The notes beneath the pieces are model-generated. The model was given only the letters and a program-made list of their open reading frames with translations. It did no database searches and was not told where the DNA came from. A program made the translations under genes and the position numbers. This document shows, one piece after another, positions 8,085 through 16,635 of a DNA stretch of 57,706 bases (position 1 is the stretch's first letter; each line of letters begins with the position of its first letter). The DNA comes from Pollutimonas bauzanensis_A. Lineage in GTDB: Bacteria > Pseudomonadota > Gammaproteobacteria > Burkholderiales > Burkholderiaceae_B. The stretch spans positions 1 to 57,706 of the forward strand of contig NZ_JBEBUX010000008.1 in NCBI RefSeq assembly GCF_040393045.1, read 5' to 3'.

Positions 8085-8534
8085 ATGTTAGTCAAAGCTA
8101 CTTTCGCCGCCCTACTGACCGTTATGAGCCTGCCCGCATTGGCCGCTACTTGCGAAGCCACTATCGAGTCCAATGATGCCATGCAGTTCAACACAAAAGA
8201 AATGGTGGTGGATAAAAGCTGCGAGAAGTTCACCGTTAACCTCAAGCACACAGGCAAGCTGGCCAAGGCTGCTATGGGACATAACTGGGTCTTGACTAAA
8301 GCCGCCGACAAGCAAGCCGTGGCAACGGAAGGCATGACAGCCGGGTTGGACAAAGACTACGTCAAGCCAGATGATGCCCGCGTCATCGCCCACACTAAAG
8401 TGATTGGTGGCGGGGAATCCGATTCGGTCACTTTCGACGTTTCCAAATTGGCTGCAGGCGAAGACTATGCATTCTTTTGCTCTTTCCCTGGTCACTGGGC
8501 AATTATGACAGGCACCCTGAAGCTGGGTAGCTAA
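8085..8534 (+). CDS. azu: Azurin, type 1 blue copper protein
   Basis: A 149-residue periplasmic electron carrier with a 20-residue signal peptide (cleavage after LPALA). Copper ligands are all present: Gly65-His66 in GHNWVL, Cys132 in FFCSFPGHW, His137 and Met141. Cys23 and Cys46 would form the conserved disulfide. Family length and spacing are typical. An upstream in-frame start (7944) would add about 47 residues before the signal peptide and is rejected; a GGAG site precedes this ATG. Azurin shuttles single electrons from the cytochrome bc1 branch to periplasmic reductases. Its position directly before nosR and its matching FNR-type box suggest it serves N2O (or nitrite) respiration. Confidence 0.96.
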   Translation: MLVKATFAALLTVMSLPALAATCEATIESNDAMQFNTKEMVVDKSCEKFTVNLKHTGKLAKAAMGHNWVLTKAADKQAVATEGMTAGLDKDYVKPDDARVIAHTKVIGGGESDSVTFDVSKLAAGEDYAFFCSFPGHWAIMTGTLKLGS

Positions 8535-8564
8535 CAGTCAGGCGTGCAATAGCACGTCAGCAGC

Positions 8565-8602
8565 AAAACAAAATGGGCTCCCGCGGGAGCCCATTTTGTT
8601 TT
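8565..8602. terminator. Bidirectional intrinsic terminator after azurin
   Basis: A perfect 38-base palindrome: an A-rich arm, a GGGCTCCC/GGGAGCCC core around GC, and a T-rich arm ending TTTTGTTTT. It lies 30 bases after the azurin stop and separates azurin transcription from nosR. Confidence 0.9.
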
Positions 8603-8671
8603 GGTCGCGCCTGGTCTGGGCGGAACGCTATGGGTTATGGATCCGGCCATTGTCCATCGTTGCCGCCTAAA

Positions 8672-8720
8672 TTGATATTTGTCAATTGAGCAAACAGCGT
8701 TTGTGACTAACATGGTTTCA
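8672..8720 (+). promoter_or_regulatory. FNR/Dnr-type promoter of the nos operon
   Basis: TTGATATTTGTCAA (8672-8685) matches the FNR-family consensus in 9 of 10 defined positions. TAACAT at 8708-8713 is a good -10. This puts the start near 8720 and the activator centre at -41.5, the same geometry as the azurin promoter. Anaerobic or NO-dependent co-expression of azurin and nosR is expected. Confidence 0.72.
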
Positions 8721-8732
8721 AATCATTGAAAC
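8715..8732. repeat. Perfect dyad at the predicted nosR transcription start
   Basis: GTTTCAA-ATCA-TTGAAAC is a perfect 7-4-7 inverted repeat. It straddles the predicted start site and ends 10 bases before the nosR ATG. It could be a repressor operator or a small hairpin covering the ribosome-binding region. I cannot assign it to a known regulator. Confidence 0.5.
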
Positions 8733-8742
8733 GAGTTGTAGC

Positions 8743-11025
8743 ATGCCCCGCTTGACCCAAGAACATAGCAAGTTTGTCCGCGCAGTACATGGTTTCATGC
8801 TGATGTTTTTGTTGTTAGGTATCTGTACTTCTTTCACAGCGCAATCCCAGCGCCTTCCCGAATTCCTCGACATCAAGGCTTCAGACATCTTTCCCGGTGC
8901 GGATCGCTTAGGTCCACCCGAAGGCAAGCCTATGGTCGCTCGCGCCTATGCTGGTGAAAACCAGCTGGGGTATGTCTACCTGACTTCCGATGTGGTCAAC
9001 ACACGTGGTTATTCAAGCAAACCCATAGACACGCTGATCGCTATTGCCAATAACGGAAAAATCGTGGGTGCCAAGCTGGTACAGCATCACGAGCCTATTG
9101 TGCTCATCGGCATCCCGCAATCCAAAGTTGATCATTTCATTCAGGGTTATGTAGGCCTGAACTTTGTCGACAGCCCGCCCCGGGCTGGTTCCCCTACGCC
9201 GGTAGATATCATTAGTGGCGCTACCGTTACCCTGATGGTAATCGGCGACAGCATTACTCGATCAGCAATCGGCGTGGCCCGCGTTTATGGCATAGGCGCG
9301 ACGCAATCAGGCGTGGCACTGGCAGAAGCCGAAGCACCGGCCAAACGCGTCATTGATCAGGACAAGACCGAGATCATGTCCTGGGATGAATTGGTTGAAG
9401 TCGGTGCTGTACGCAATATGCATCTTACTATTGGCGACATCAATAAAGGCTTCCAGGAAACCGGTCGTAAAAATGCAATCGACCATCCAGAATCAGGTGA
9501 TCCCGATGACCAGTTCATAGACTTGTATGTCGCATTGGTCAGCGTGCCTTCCATAGGGCGCAGCCTGTTGGATGAAACCGAATGGAAGCGCTTGCAAGAA
9601 CGCTTGAAGCCTGGCCAGCAAGCTATGTTGGTGGTCGGGAACGGCCCCTACTCTTTCAAAGGGTCGGGTTATGTTCGTGGCGGTATATTCGACCGCATTG
9701 AAATCATCCAGCAAGAAAATAGTTTTCGCTTCACCGATAGCAGTCATAAACGGCTGGCTGACATCGCCGCCAAAAATGCCCCTCGGTTCAAAGAAGTGGC
9801 GCTTTTCGTGGTTCCCGAAGATGCGGTTTTCGATCCCCTGGAGCCCTGGCGCTTGCAACTGATGGTGCAGCGTATCATCAGCGTCAAAGAAAAGGCGTTT
9901 GTTACCTTCGACCTGGCATACACCCTGCCCCAGGCTTATACCAAGGCTGACCCTGACGCTGTGGTTGCTGCGCCGGCATCGCCAGCGATAACCACTACGG
10001 AAAGCGCCAGGACGACAGCCGAGACCGAGTTCGAAGCCGCCCCTCCCATCTGGAAGCAAATATGGCGCGCCAAAACGGGTCAGGTTGCCGCGGTGCTAGG
10101 CGCCCTGCTATTGCTGGTTGGCGTGTTCTTTTTCCAAGACCAGCTAACTCGTCGGCCTGTGTTCTATGACCGCTTCCGTCTTGTGTTTCTTACATTCAGC
10201 CTGTTCTGGCTGGGTTGGTACGGCCAGGCGCAGCTGTCTGTCGTCAATGTGCTGACTTTCACTTCGGCCTTGCGCACAGATTTCCGTTGGGAGTATTTCC
10301 TGATGGACCCCGTAGTGTTTATTTTGTGGTGCGCCACTGCGATCTCGATGGTGTTCTGGAATCGCGGCGCGTTCTGTGGCTGGTTGTGCCCATTCGGCGC
10401 CTTGCAAGAGCTAACCAACCGGATTGCGAAACGCTTGGGCGTAAAACAAATAACGGTGCCGCATGGCGTTAATCAACGGTTGTCCACAATCAAGTATGTG
10501 GTCTTCATCGTATTGTTTGGTTTTTCGCTGTACGAACTGTCGGTTGCCGAGCAACTGGCTGAAATCGAGCCTTTCAAGACGGCCATTATCCTGAAGTTTG
10601 TACGCTACTGGCCATTCGTCTTGTTTGCCGTGTTGCTGCTGGCTGCAGGCCTGTTTATCGAGCGTTTCTTTTGTCGGTACTTGTGTCCGCTGGGTGCTGC
10701 CCTAGCCATTCCAGCTCGTTTGCGGGTCTTCGACTGGCTCAAGCGATACCGCAGCTGTGGGAATCCCTGTCAACGCTGCAACATCGAGTGCCCCGTTCAG
10801 GCCATCAATCCTGAAGGCGACATCAATCCCAACGAATGTATTCAGTGCCTGCATTGCCAGATGCTGTATCACCACGACCAAAAATGCCCTCATCTGATTC
10901 AGAAAAACGCGAAGCGGCAAAGGCCGCACAAGCCGGCGCCCAATTCTATACCCGAGGAGACGGTGGTCCGGTTTACGCCCGGTTCGCCAACGGTTCGGCC
11001 ACGAGACATGAAACCCGAATCCTGA
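8743..11025 (+). CDS. nosR: NosR, membrane flavo/iron-sulfur protein of N2O respiration
   Basis: A 760-residue protein with the full NosR plan. An N-terminal helix (about 12-33) is followed by a periplasmic FMN-binding domain with SGAT at 158-161 (Thr161 is the likely covalent FMN site). A central block of membrane helices carries FCGWLCPFGALQE and FCRYLCPLGAAL. A cytoplasmic C-terminal ferredoxin region has two cysteine clusters (CGNPCQRCNIECP and CIQCLHCQ...CP). NosR is needed for nosZ expression and for electron supply to NosZ. ApbE (nosX) at the cluster's end would attach the FMN. The start gives a short cytoplasmic tail; the ribosome-binding site is weak. Confidence 0.96.
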   Translation: MPRLTQEHSKFVRAVHGFMLMFLLLGICTSFTAQSQRLPEFLDIKASDIFPGADRLGPPEGKPMVARAYAGENQLGYVYLTSDVVNTRGYSSKPIDTLIAIANNGKIVGAKLVQHHEPIVLIGIPQSKVDHFIQGYVGLNFVDSPPRAGSPTPVDIISGATVTLMVIGDSITRSAIGVARVYGIGATQSGVALAEAEAPAKRVIDQDKTEIMSWDELVEVGAVRNMHLTIGDINKGFQETGRKNAIDHPESGDPDDQFIDLYVALVSVPSIGRSLLDETEWKRLQERLKPGQQAMLVVGNGPYSFKGSGYVRGGIFDRIEIIQQENSFRFTDSSHKRLADIAAKNAPRFKEVALFVVPEDAVFDPLEPWRLQLMVQRIISVKEKAFVTFDLAYTLPQAYTKADPDAVVAAPASPAITTTESARTTAETEFEAAPPIWKQIWRAKTGQVAAVLGALLLLVGVFFFQDQLTRRPVFYDRFRLVFLTFSLFWLGWYGQAQLSVVNVLTFTSALRTDFRWEYFLMDPVVFILWCATAISMVFWNRGAFCGWLCPFGALQELTNRIAKRLGVKQITVPHGVNQRLSTIKYVVFIVLFGFSLYELSVAEQLAEIEPFKTAIILKFVRYWPFVLFAVLLLAAGLFIERFFCRYLCPLGAALAIPARLRVFDWLKRYRSCGNPCQRCNIECPVQAINPEGDINPNECIQCLHCQMLYHHDQKCPHLIQKNAKRQRPHKPAPNSIPEETVVRFTPGSPTVRPRDMKPES

Positions 11026-11130
11026 TGTTTTACACGGCAGGACAACTCATTTTCAACAGCAGTAACTTTATAACGGCGGTCGCTATCCGATGGCTCGTAT
11101 GCAGCTGCCACCCATTCTTAGGAGTTTTTC

Positions 11131-13041
11131 ATGTCCGATCAACAACCCGATAAAACCGTACTCAGCCGCCGAGGGTTTCTGGGAACGGCTGCGTTGTCCG
11201 GCGCAGCTGGCCTGGTTGGCGGCACACACCTGCCTGCTTTCGCAAAGAATGAAAAAAAGGGTCCCAAAGGCCAGTCGACTGAAGTCGCCCCAGGCGACCT
11301 GGACGAATACTATGCTTTTAACTCGGGCGGTCAATCGGGCGAGGTGCGCATTTTGGGCTTGCCCTCCATGCGCGAGCTGATGCGTATCCCCGTTTTCAAT
11401 CATTGCAGCGCCACAGGCTGGGGCCGTACGAATGAAAGCATCAAGATACTGACCGAGGGGCTGACACCGGCAACCAAAAAGTATTTGGGCGAAGGCAATG
11501 TGTTCTTGAACGGCGATGCCCATCACCCGCATATGTCGTTTACCGACCAAACGTACGACGGGCGATACATTTTTATTAACGACAAGGCAAATAACCGCGT
11601 CGCGCGCATCCGTTGCGACGTGATGAAAACCGACAAGATCACTGAAATTCCAAACGTTTCAGGCGTTCATGGCCTGCGTCCTCAGCGCTACCCTCGCACT
11701 GGCTATGTGTTTGCCAATGGCGAGCACATTATCCCATTGGTCAACGACGGTACCGTCATCGACGACCCCAAGAAAAACTATTGGGCAGTCTATACGGCAA
11801 TTGACGGCGACACCATGAAGGTCGCATGGCAAGTGCTAGTGGATGGCAATCTGGATAACGGCGATGCCGATTACCAGGGGAAATATTCGTTTTCGACTTG
11901 CTATAACTCCGAAAAAGGCGTCACAGTCGAGGAAATATCTGCCAACGAACAAGACTGGGTGGTTGTCTTTAACATCAAGCTGATCGAAGAAGCTGTCAAG
12001 AATGGCGACTTCAAGGAAATGGGTGGTGTTCCGGTCGTCGACGGGCGCCATGGTTCCAAGTACACGCGCTACATCCCAGTGCCCAACTCGCCCCACGGCT
12101 GCAACGCCGCACCCGATGGGATACATCTGGTCCTGAATGGCAAATTGTCGCCCACGGTGACTGTGGTCGATGTGCGCAAGCTCGATGACCTGTTCGCCGA
12201 CAAGATCAAGCCGCGCGATTGCGTCGTCGCGGAACCCCAGCTCGGTCTGGGGCCACTGCACACAGCCTTTGACGGCCGCGGCAATGCCTACACCACACTG
12301 TTCATCGACAGCCAGATGGTGAAGTGGAATCTGGACAAGGCCAAGCGCGCTTATGCAGGCGAAAAGGTCGATCCTATCATCCAGAAACTGGATGTTCACT
12401 ATCAGCCCGGGCACAACCACAGCACCATGGGCGAAACCAAGGAAGCCGATGGCAAATGGCTGGTTTCACTGAACAAGTTCTCGAAGGACCGTTTCTTGAA
12501 CGTGGGTCCTTTGAAACCGGAAAATGACCAGTTAATAGACATTTCGGGTGATGAAATGAAGCTGGTGCACGATGGCCCCAGCTTTGCCGAACCACATGAC
12601 ATGCTGCTGGTGCATCGCTCCAAGGTGAACCCGCTCAACGCCTGGAAGCGTGATGATCCTATGTGGGAAGATGCGCGAAAAATGGCGGAACAAGACAAGG
12701 TCACGCTGGAAGGCGCAGCCAATGTCATTCGCGAGGGCAACAAGGTACGCGTCTACATGATTGCCGTAGCCCCTATGTTCAGCTTGCAGCAGTTTGAAGT
12801 GAACGAAGGTGACGAGGTCACAGTCGTAGTGACCAACATGGAAGTCATCGAAGACTTGACCCACGGCTTCACACTGGAAGGTCATGGGATCGCCATGGAA
12901 ATCGGACCTCAAGCAACATCGTCGATCACCTTCACGGCGGGCCGCCCCGGCGTGCATTGGTACTACTGCCAATGGTTCTGCCACGCGCTTCATATGGAAA
13001 TGTCGGGCCGGATGATTGTCCATCCTAAAAAATCCGCGTAA
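11131..13041 (+). CDS. nosZ: Nitrous oxide reductase NosZ (clade I, Tat-exported)
   Basis: Reduces N2O to N2 in the periplasm using the CuA and CuZ copper centres. A twin-arginine signal (SRRGFLGTAALSGAAGLVGG) begins at about residue 11. The CuA site is CQWFCHALHMEM with Cys613, Cys617, His621 and Met624, plus His578 in LTHGF. CuZ histidines are visible in DAHHPHMSF and later in the propeller (PHGCN, LHTAF, PGHNHSTMGE, EPHDM). The length of 636 is typical. A Tat signal together with nosR and nosX identifies clade I. An AGGAG site lies 6 bases upstream of the ATG. About 105 bases separate it from nosR, with no clear promoter in between. Confidence 0.98.
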   Translation: MSDQQPDKTVLSRRGFLGTAALSGAAGLVGGTHLPAFAKNEKKGPKGQSTEVAPGDLDEYYAFNSGGQSGEVRILGLPSMRELMRIPVFNHCSATGWGRTNESIKILTEGLTPATKKYLGEGNVFLNGDAHHPHMSFTDQTYDGRYIFINDKANNRVARIRCDVMKTDKITEIPNVSGVHGLRPQRYPRTGYVFANGEHIIPLVNDGTVIDDPKKNYWAVYTAIDGDTMKVAWQVLVDGNLDNGDADYQGKYSFSTCYNSEKGVTVEEISANEQDWVVVFNIKLIEEAVKNGDFKEMGGVPVVDGRHGSKYTRYIPVPNSPHGCNAAPDGIHLVLNGKLSPTVTVVDVRKLDDLFADKIKPRDCVVAEPQLGLGPLHTAFDGRGNAYTTLFIDSQMVKWNLDKAKRAYAGEKVDPIIQKLDVHYQPGHNHSTMGETKEADGKWLVSLNKFSKDRFLNVGPLKPENDQLIDISGDEMKLVHDGPSFAEPHDMLLVHRSKVNPLNAWKRDDPMWEDARKMAEQDKVTLEGAANVIREGNKVRVYMIAVAPMFSLQQFEVNEGDEVTVVVTNMEVIEDLTHGFTLEGHGIAMEIGPQATSSITFTAGRPGVHWYYCQWFCHALHMEMSGRMIVHPKKSA

Positions 13042-13047
13042 GTTCCT

Positions 13048-14343
13048 ATGATATTTTCCGCGTATCCGATTGGAAAGCGGCTGGTGCCGGTCAGCATGAT
13101 GCTGGTCGGCCTAGGTCTTTCTGGCGCCTTGTGCGCAGCAACGATAAGCGTTCCTGCCGGCGCCAGCCTGCAGCAGGCAGTGTCGTCGGCAGCGCCTGGC
13201 GATGTATTGCAACTTGCCTCAGGCGATTATCCTGGCAATATTATTATTGACAAACCGCTGGTGCTTGAAGGCCCGGCAGACCGCTCCGCCGTTATCGTGG
13301 GCACTCGCCAGGGCCGCGCTCTTTGGGTTCAGGCCCCTGATGTCACGGTGCGCAGCATGACAGTAACGCTTTCCGGCCTTAGTCTTTCTGAGATGGACGC
13401 CGGGATTTTCCTTGATAAAACTGCCCATAACGCCCTTATCGAGAATAACGATGTGCTGGATAACTCCGTAGGTGTCTATGTATGGGGCCCCTCGAACGTG
13501 CTGGTGCAAAACAACCGTATCGTGGGCAATAAAGAATTAAGAATGGCCGAGCGCGGTAACGGCGTCACCTTGTGGAACACGCCCGGCTCGACCGTTATCG
13601 GTAACGATATTTCCTGGGGCCGCGACGGCATCTTTGTAAATACCAGCAAGCGCAACGCTTTTCTCAACAACCGCTTTAGCCATCTGCGCTATGCAGTGCA
13701 CTACATGTACACCAACGACAGCGAGGTCAGCGGCAATGTATCTATAGGCAACGATATCGCTTATGCCATCATGTTTTCGCACTCCCTTATCGTCAAGGAC
13801 AACATCTCCAAGGGCAGCCGTGACCAGGGCTTGATGCTGAACTATGCCAACGATTCAGCAATTAGCCGAAATGTGGTCGTAGGCGGCGAGAAATGCGTTT
13901 TTATCTATAACGCCAATCGCAACCAGTTCGCTGACAACCATTTCCAGGACTGCGACATTGGCATTCATTTCACCGCGGGTTCGGAAGGCAACCATATGGC
14001 CAATAACGCTTTCGTCAACAACCAGAACCAGGTCAAGTATGTAGGCGCGCGCTACCTGGACTGGTCCAGAGACGGCCGCGGCAACTACTGGAGCGACAAC
14101 AGCGCTTTCGACCTGAACGGCGACGGCATTGCTGATACCGCTTACCGGCCCAACGATGTCATTGATCAGGTGGTATGGCGGGCGCCGGCTGCCCGCGTAT
14201 TGCTGAATAGTCCGGCAGTTTCGATTGTCCGGTGGGCGCAATCGCAGTTTCCAGCCATATTACCTGGCGGTGTTGTCGACAGTGCGCCGCTGATGAAAGC
14301 GCCCGAATTGCCGACGCTCAAGAAATACAAGGAATTGGAATGA
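13048..14343 (+). CDS. nosD: NosD, periplasmic copper-site maturation protein
   Basis: A 431-residue protein with a signal peptide (about 1-32, ending LCAAT) and a right-handed parallel beta-helix made of repeated turns such as NALIENNDVLDNSVGVYVWGPSNVLVQNNRIVGN (carbohydrate-binding/CASH repeats). NosD works with the NosFY ABC transporter to build the CuZ site of NosZ. It begins 6 bases after nosZ and overlaps nosF by 4 bases, so it belongs to the same transcript. Confidence 0.95.
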   Translation: MIFSAYPIGKRLVPVSMMLVGLGLSGALCAATISVPAGASLQQAVSSAAPGDVLQLASGDYPGNIIIDKPLVLEGPADRSAVIVGTRQGRALWVQAPDVTVRSMTVTLSGLSLSEMDAGIFLDKTAHNALIENNDVLDNSVGVYVWGPSNVLVQNNRIVGNKELRMAERGNGVTLWNTPGSTVIGNDISWGRDGIFVNTSKRNAFLNNRFSHLRYAVHYMYTNDSEVSGNVSIGNDIAYAIMFSHSLIVKDNISKGSRDQGLMLNYANDSAISRNVVVGGEKCVFIYNANRNQFADNHFQDCDIGIHFTAGSEGNHMANNAFVNNQNQVKYVGARYLDWSRDGRGNYWSDNSAFDLNGDGIADTAYRPNDVIDQVVWRAPAARVLLNSPAVSIVRWAQSQFPAILPGGVVDSAPLMKAPELPTLKKYKELE

Positions 14344-15248
14344 CGATGTTTCATGTGGCGCTATCCAGCGTCACAAAAGACTATGGCGCGCAGCGCGCTG
14401 TCAACCGGGTCGACCTAAGTCTGCGGCCCGGTGAATGCGTTGCGCTTGCCGGCCATAACGGCGCTGGAAAAAGCACGTTGATCAAGCTGATACTGGGTTT
14501 GATCCGGCCCAGCGCGGGCGACGTGCTGTTGTTGGGGCATAACGCATCGGGCAGCGCTGCAGTGCGTATGCGCAATCATATCGGTTATTTACCTGAAACC
14601 GTGGCGCTGCATCCTTCATTGACCGGTGCTGAAACACTGAGTTTCTATGCAAGGTTGAAGGGTCAACCGGTATCTGGGAATGCGGCCTTGCTCGATAGGG
14701 TTGGAATCACCCAGGCGGCAAAGCGTCGTGTCGGCGGTTATTCCAAAGGCATGAGGCAACGATTGGCGCTGGCGCAAGCGTTGCTTGGGGCGCCCAAAGT
14801 GCTGTTGTTCGATGAACCAACTACGGGCCTGGATCCGGCATCGCGCCTGATGTTCTACGAAGTCGTGCGCGAGCTGCGCAACAATGGGGCTACGGTGCTG
14901 TTAAGCACTCACGCTTTATCTGAACTGGACGGCCATACCGATCGGATCGTCGTCATGAAAAATGGTAGCAAGATTGCCGATGGGTCGATGTCCCAGTTGC
15001 GGCACACTGCCGGCTTGCCCATTCGGCTACGTCTGCGGCTTCCGGCGGGAACATCGGCCGTTGGCCAATTGCCGGACGCATGGCGCCGTGTAAGCGAATC
15101 GCAGTTTGAATTGGCTTGCCACGAGCGGGACAAGGTGGCCGCAATACGCAGCATTGGGTCCATAGGCCTGCCAATAGCCGATATCGAATTCCATACGCCC
15201 AGCCTGGACGATATGTACGCGCATTTTCTTAGGCGGGAAGACGTATGA
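14340..15248 (+). CDS. nosF: NosF, ABC ATPase for NosZ maturation
   Basis: A 302-residue cytoplasmic ATPase. Walker A is GHNGAGKST, the signature is GYSKGMRQRLALAQ, and Walker B with D-loop is VLLFDEPTTGLDP, followed by STHALSELDGHTDR. The start is set at the ATG overlapping the nosD stop (ATGA); a second ATG is 6 bases later. A longer in-frame extension to 14232 lies wholly within nosD and is unlikely. It pairs with NosY to deliver a sulfur or other factor for CuZ assembly; the exact cargo is not visible from sequence. Confidence 0.95.
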   Translation: MTMFHVALSSVTKDYGAQRAVNRVDLSLRPGECVALAGHNGAGKSTLIKLILGLIRPSAGDVLLLGHNASGSAAVRMRNHIGYLPETVALHPSLTGAETLSFYARLKGQPVSGNAALLDRVGITQAAKRRVGGYSKGMRQRLALAQALLGAPKVLLFDEPTTGLDPASRLMFYEVVRELRNNGATVLLSTHALSELDGHTDRIVVMKNGSKIADGSMSQLRHTAGLPIRLRLRLPAGTSAVGQLPDAWRRVSESQFELACHERDKVAAIRSIGSIGLPIADIEFHTPSLDDMYAHFLRREDV

Positions 15249-16075
15249 ACGCTGTATTTATTATTGTAGGCAAGGAAATCCGCGACGGCCTGCGCAATCG
15301 CTGGGTGCTGGCGACCGCCCTGCTGTTGGCAATGCTTGCATTATCGCTTGGTTTTCTTGGGAGTTCGCCTACCGGGGCGGTCAAGGTAGACCCATTAACG
15401 GTGACCGTGGTGAGCCTTTCCAGTCTATCTATTTTTCTTGTTCCTCTGATCGCCATGCTGCTTGCCTATGATGCCATCGTCGGCGAAATAGACCGCGGGA
15501 CGATGGCCTTGCTGCTTAGCTATCCCGTCTCGCGCTGGCAGATCGTGGTCGGCAAGTTTCTCGGGCATCTTGCTGTTCTGACCCTGGCAACGACCGTTGG
15601 CTATGGTTCCGCAGGCGTGGCGTTGCAATGGGCACATGGAACGGCCGATCTTACCGCCTGGCAGCCATTTGCCTTTCTGATTCTGGCCAGCATATTGCTG
15701 GGTGCGAGTTTTCTCGCCATGGGTTACATGATTAGCGCCCTGGTTCGCGAACGCGCCACCGCCGCCGGTATTGCGATAGGTGTCTGGCTGTTTTTTGTGG
15801 TTATTTACGATATGGCATTACTGGGCGCCTTGGTCGCGGATCAGGGGCGCTTCATTACGTCCCAGTTACTGAACGGCATACTGTTGTTCAACCCGTCCGA
15901 TGTCTATCGTCTGCTTAATCTGACAGGCTATGAAAACATTTCAATGTTTGCTGGCATGGCGGGCGTGAGCGGCCAGGCAGGACTGAGCATGCCAGTGCTG
16001 GTTGCCGCGCAACTGCTATGGATCGCCGTGCCATTTTCTCTGGCTGCGGTGTTCTTCCAAAGAAGGCAACTATGA
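15245..16075 (+). CDS. nosY: NosY, ABC permease for NosZ maturation
   Basis: A 276-residue membrane protein with six or so hydrophobic helices, of the ABC-2 permease type. The motif YDAIVGEIDRGTMALLLSYPVSRWQIVVGKFLGHL is characteristic of NosY. It overlaps nosF by 4 bases (ATGA) and nosL by 4 bases, indicating tight translational coupling. It forms the transmembrane half of the NosFY transporter in contact with NosD. Confidence 0.95.
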   Translation: MNAVFIIVGKEIRDGLRNRWVLATALLLAMLALSLGFLGSSPTGAVKVDPLTVTVVSLSSLSIFLVPLIAMLLAYDAIVGEIDRGTMALLLSYPVSRWQIVVGKFLGHLAVLTLATTVGYGSAGVALQWAHGTADLTAWQPFAFLILASILLGASFLAMGYMISALVRERATAAGIAIGVWLFFVVIYDMALLGALVADQGRFITSQLLNGILLFNPSDVYRLLNLTGYENISMFAGMAGVSGQAGLSMPVLVAAQLLWIAVPFSLAAVFFQRRQL

Positions 16076-16635
16076 CATTCAAGCCTATTGCCACAATGAC
16101 ATTGGCCGCCCTGCTTCTGGCGGGATGTTCGGGGGGCGATGAAACGATTGCCGTGGCACCGCCAGCGCAAGAGGTAAGCATAGATGCCGTGGGGCATTAT
16201 TGCGGCATGAATCTGGACGAGCACGCCGGTCCTAAGGGGCAAATATTCGTCAATGGTCGTAAAAATCCGGTTTGGTTCACTACGATAAAACAGATGTTCG
16301 CCTACACGATTCTGCCTGAAGAGCCTAAAGGCATCAGTGCAATCTACGTACAAGATATGGGCCGCGCCACCAATTGGGTGCAACCGGAAGCTGGCTTGTG
16401 GATAGATGGGCGTAACGCCTTTTATGTCATTGAAAGCCAGTTTATCGGCGGGATGGGCGCTGAAGATGCCTTGCCCTTCAGCGACGAGGCTAAAGCGCAG
16501 GATTTTGCCCGAAAAAATGGCGGCCGCGTTTTGGCCTTTGAAGACGTACCGGAGAACTACATCTTGCATCATGACGACGCTGCGCAAAACGCTGCTGGTG
16601 GGCTCAAACCTTTATCCGGAGAAGTACAAAAATGA
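16072..16635 (+). CDS. nosL: NosL, outer-membrane copper-delivery lipoprotein
   Basis: A 187-residue lipoprotein: LLLAGCSGG gives lipidation at Cys19. The NosL domain follows, with CGMNLDEHAGPKGQIF (Cys and Met near the start, a probable Cu(I)-binding pair) and later FIGGMGAEDALPF. NosL supplies Cu(I) to NosZ through NosDFY. The start overlaps the nosY stop codon; the in-frame codon at 16018 would add a non-signal-like extension and is rejected. Confidence 0.94.
   Translation: MTFKPIATMTLAALLLAGCSGGDETIAVAPPAQEVSIDAVGHYCGMNLDEHAGPKGQIFVNGRKNPVWFTTIKQMFAYTILPEEPKGISAIYVQDMGRATNWVQPEAGLWIDGRNAFYVIESQFIGGMGAEDALPFSDEAKAQDFARKNGGRVLAFEDVPENYILHHDDAAQNAAGGLKPLSGEVQK

Noticed and set aside
9493..10059. 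188-residue frame opposite nosR
   Set aside because: Antisense shadow of a clearly coding region with no supporting signals.
11026..11130. Separate FNR-type promoter for nosZ
   Set aside because: No TTGAT/ATCAA-like box is present in the 105-base gap; nosZ is most simply read through from nosR or from an unrecognised promoter.
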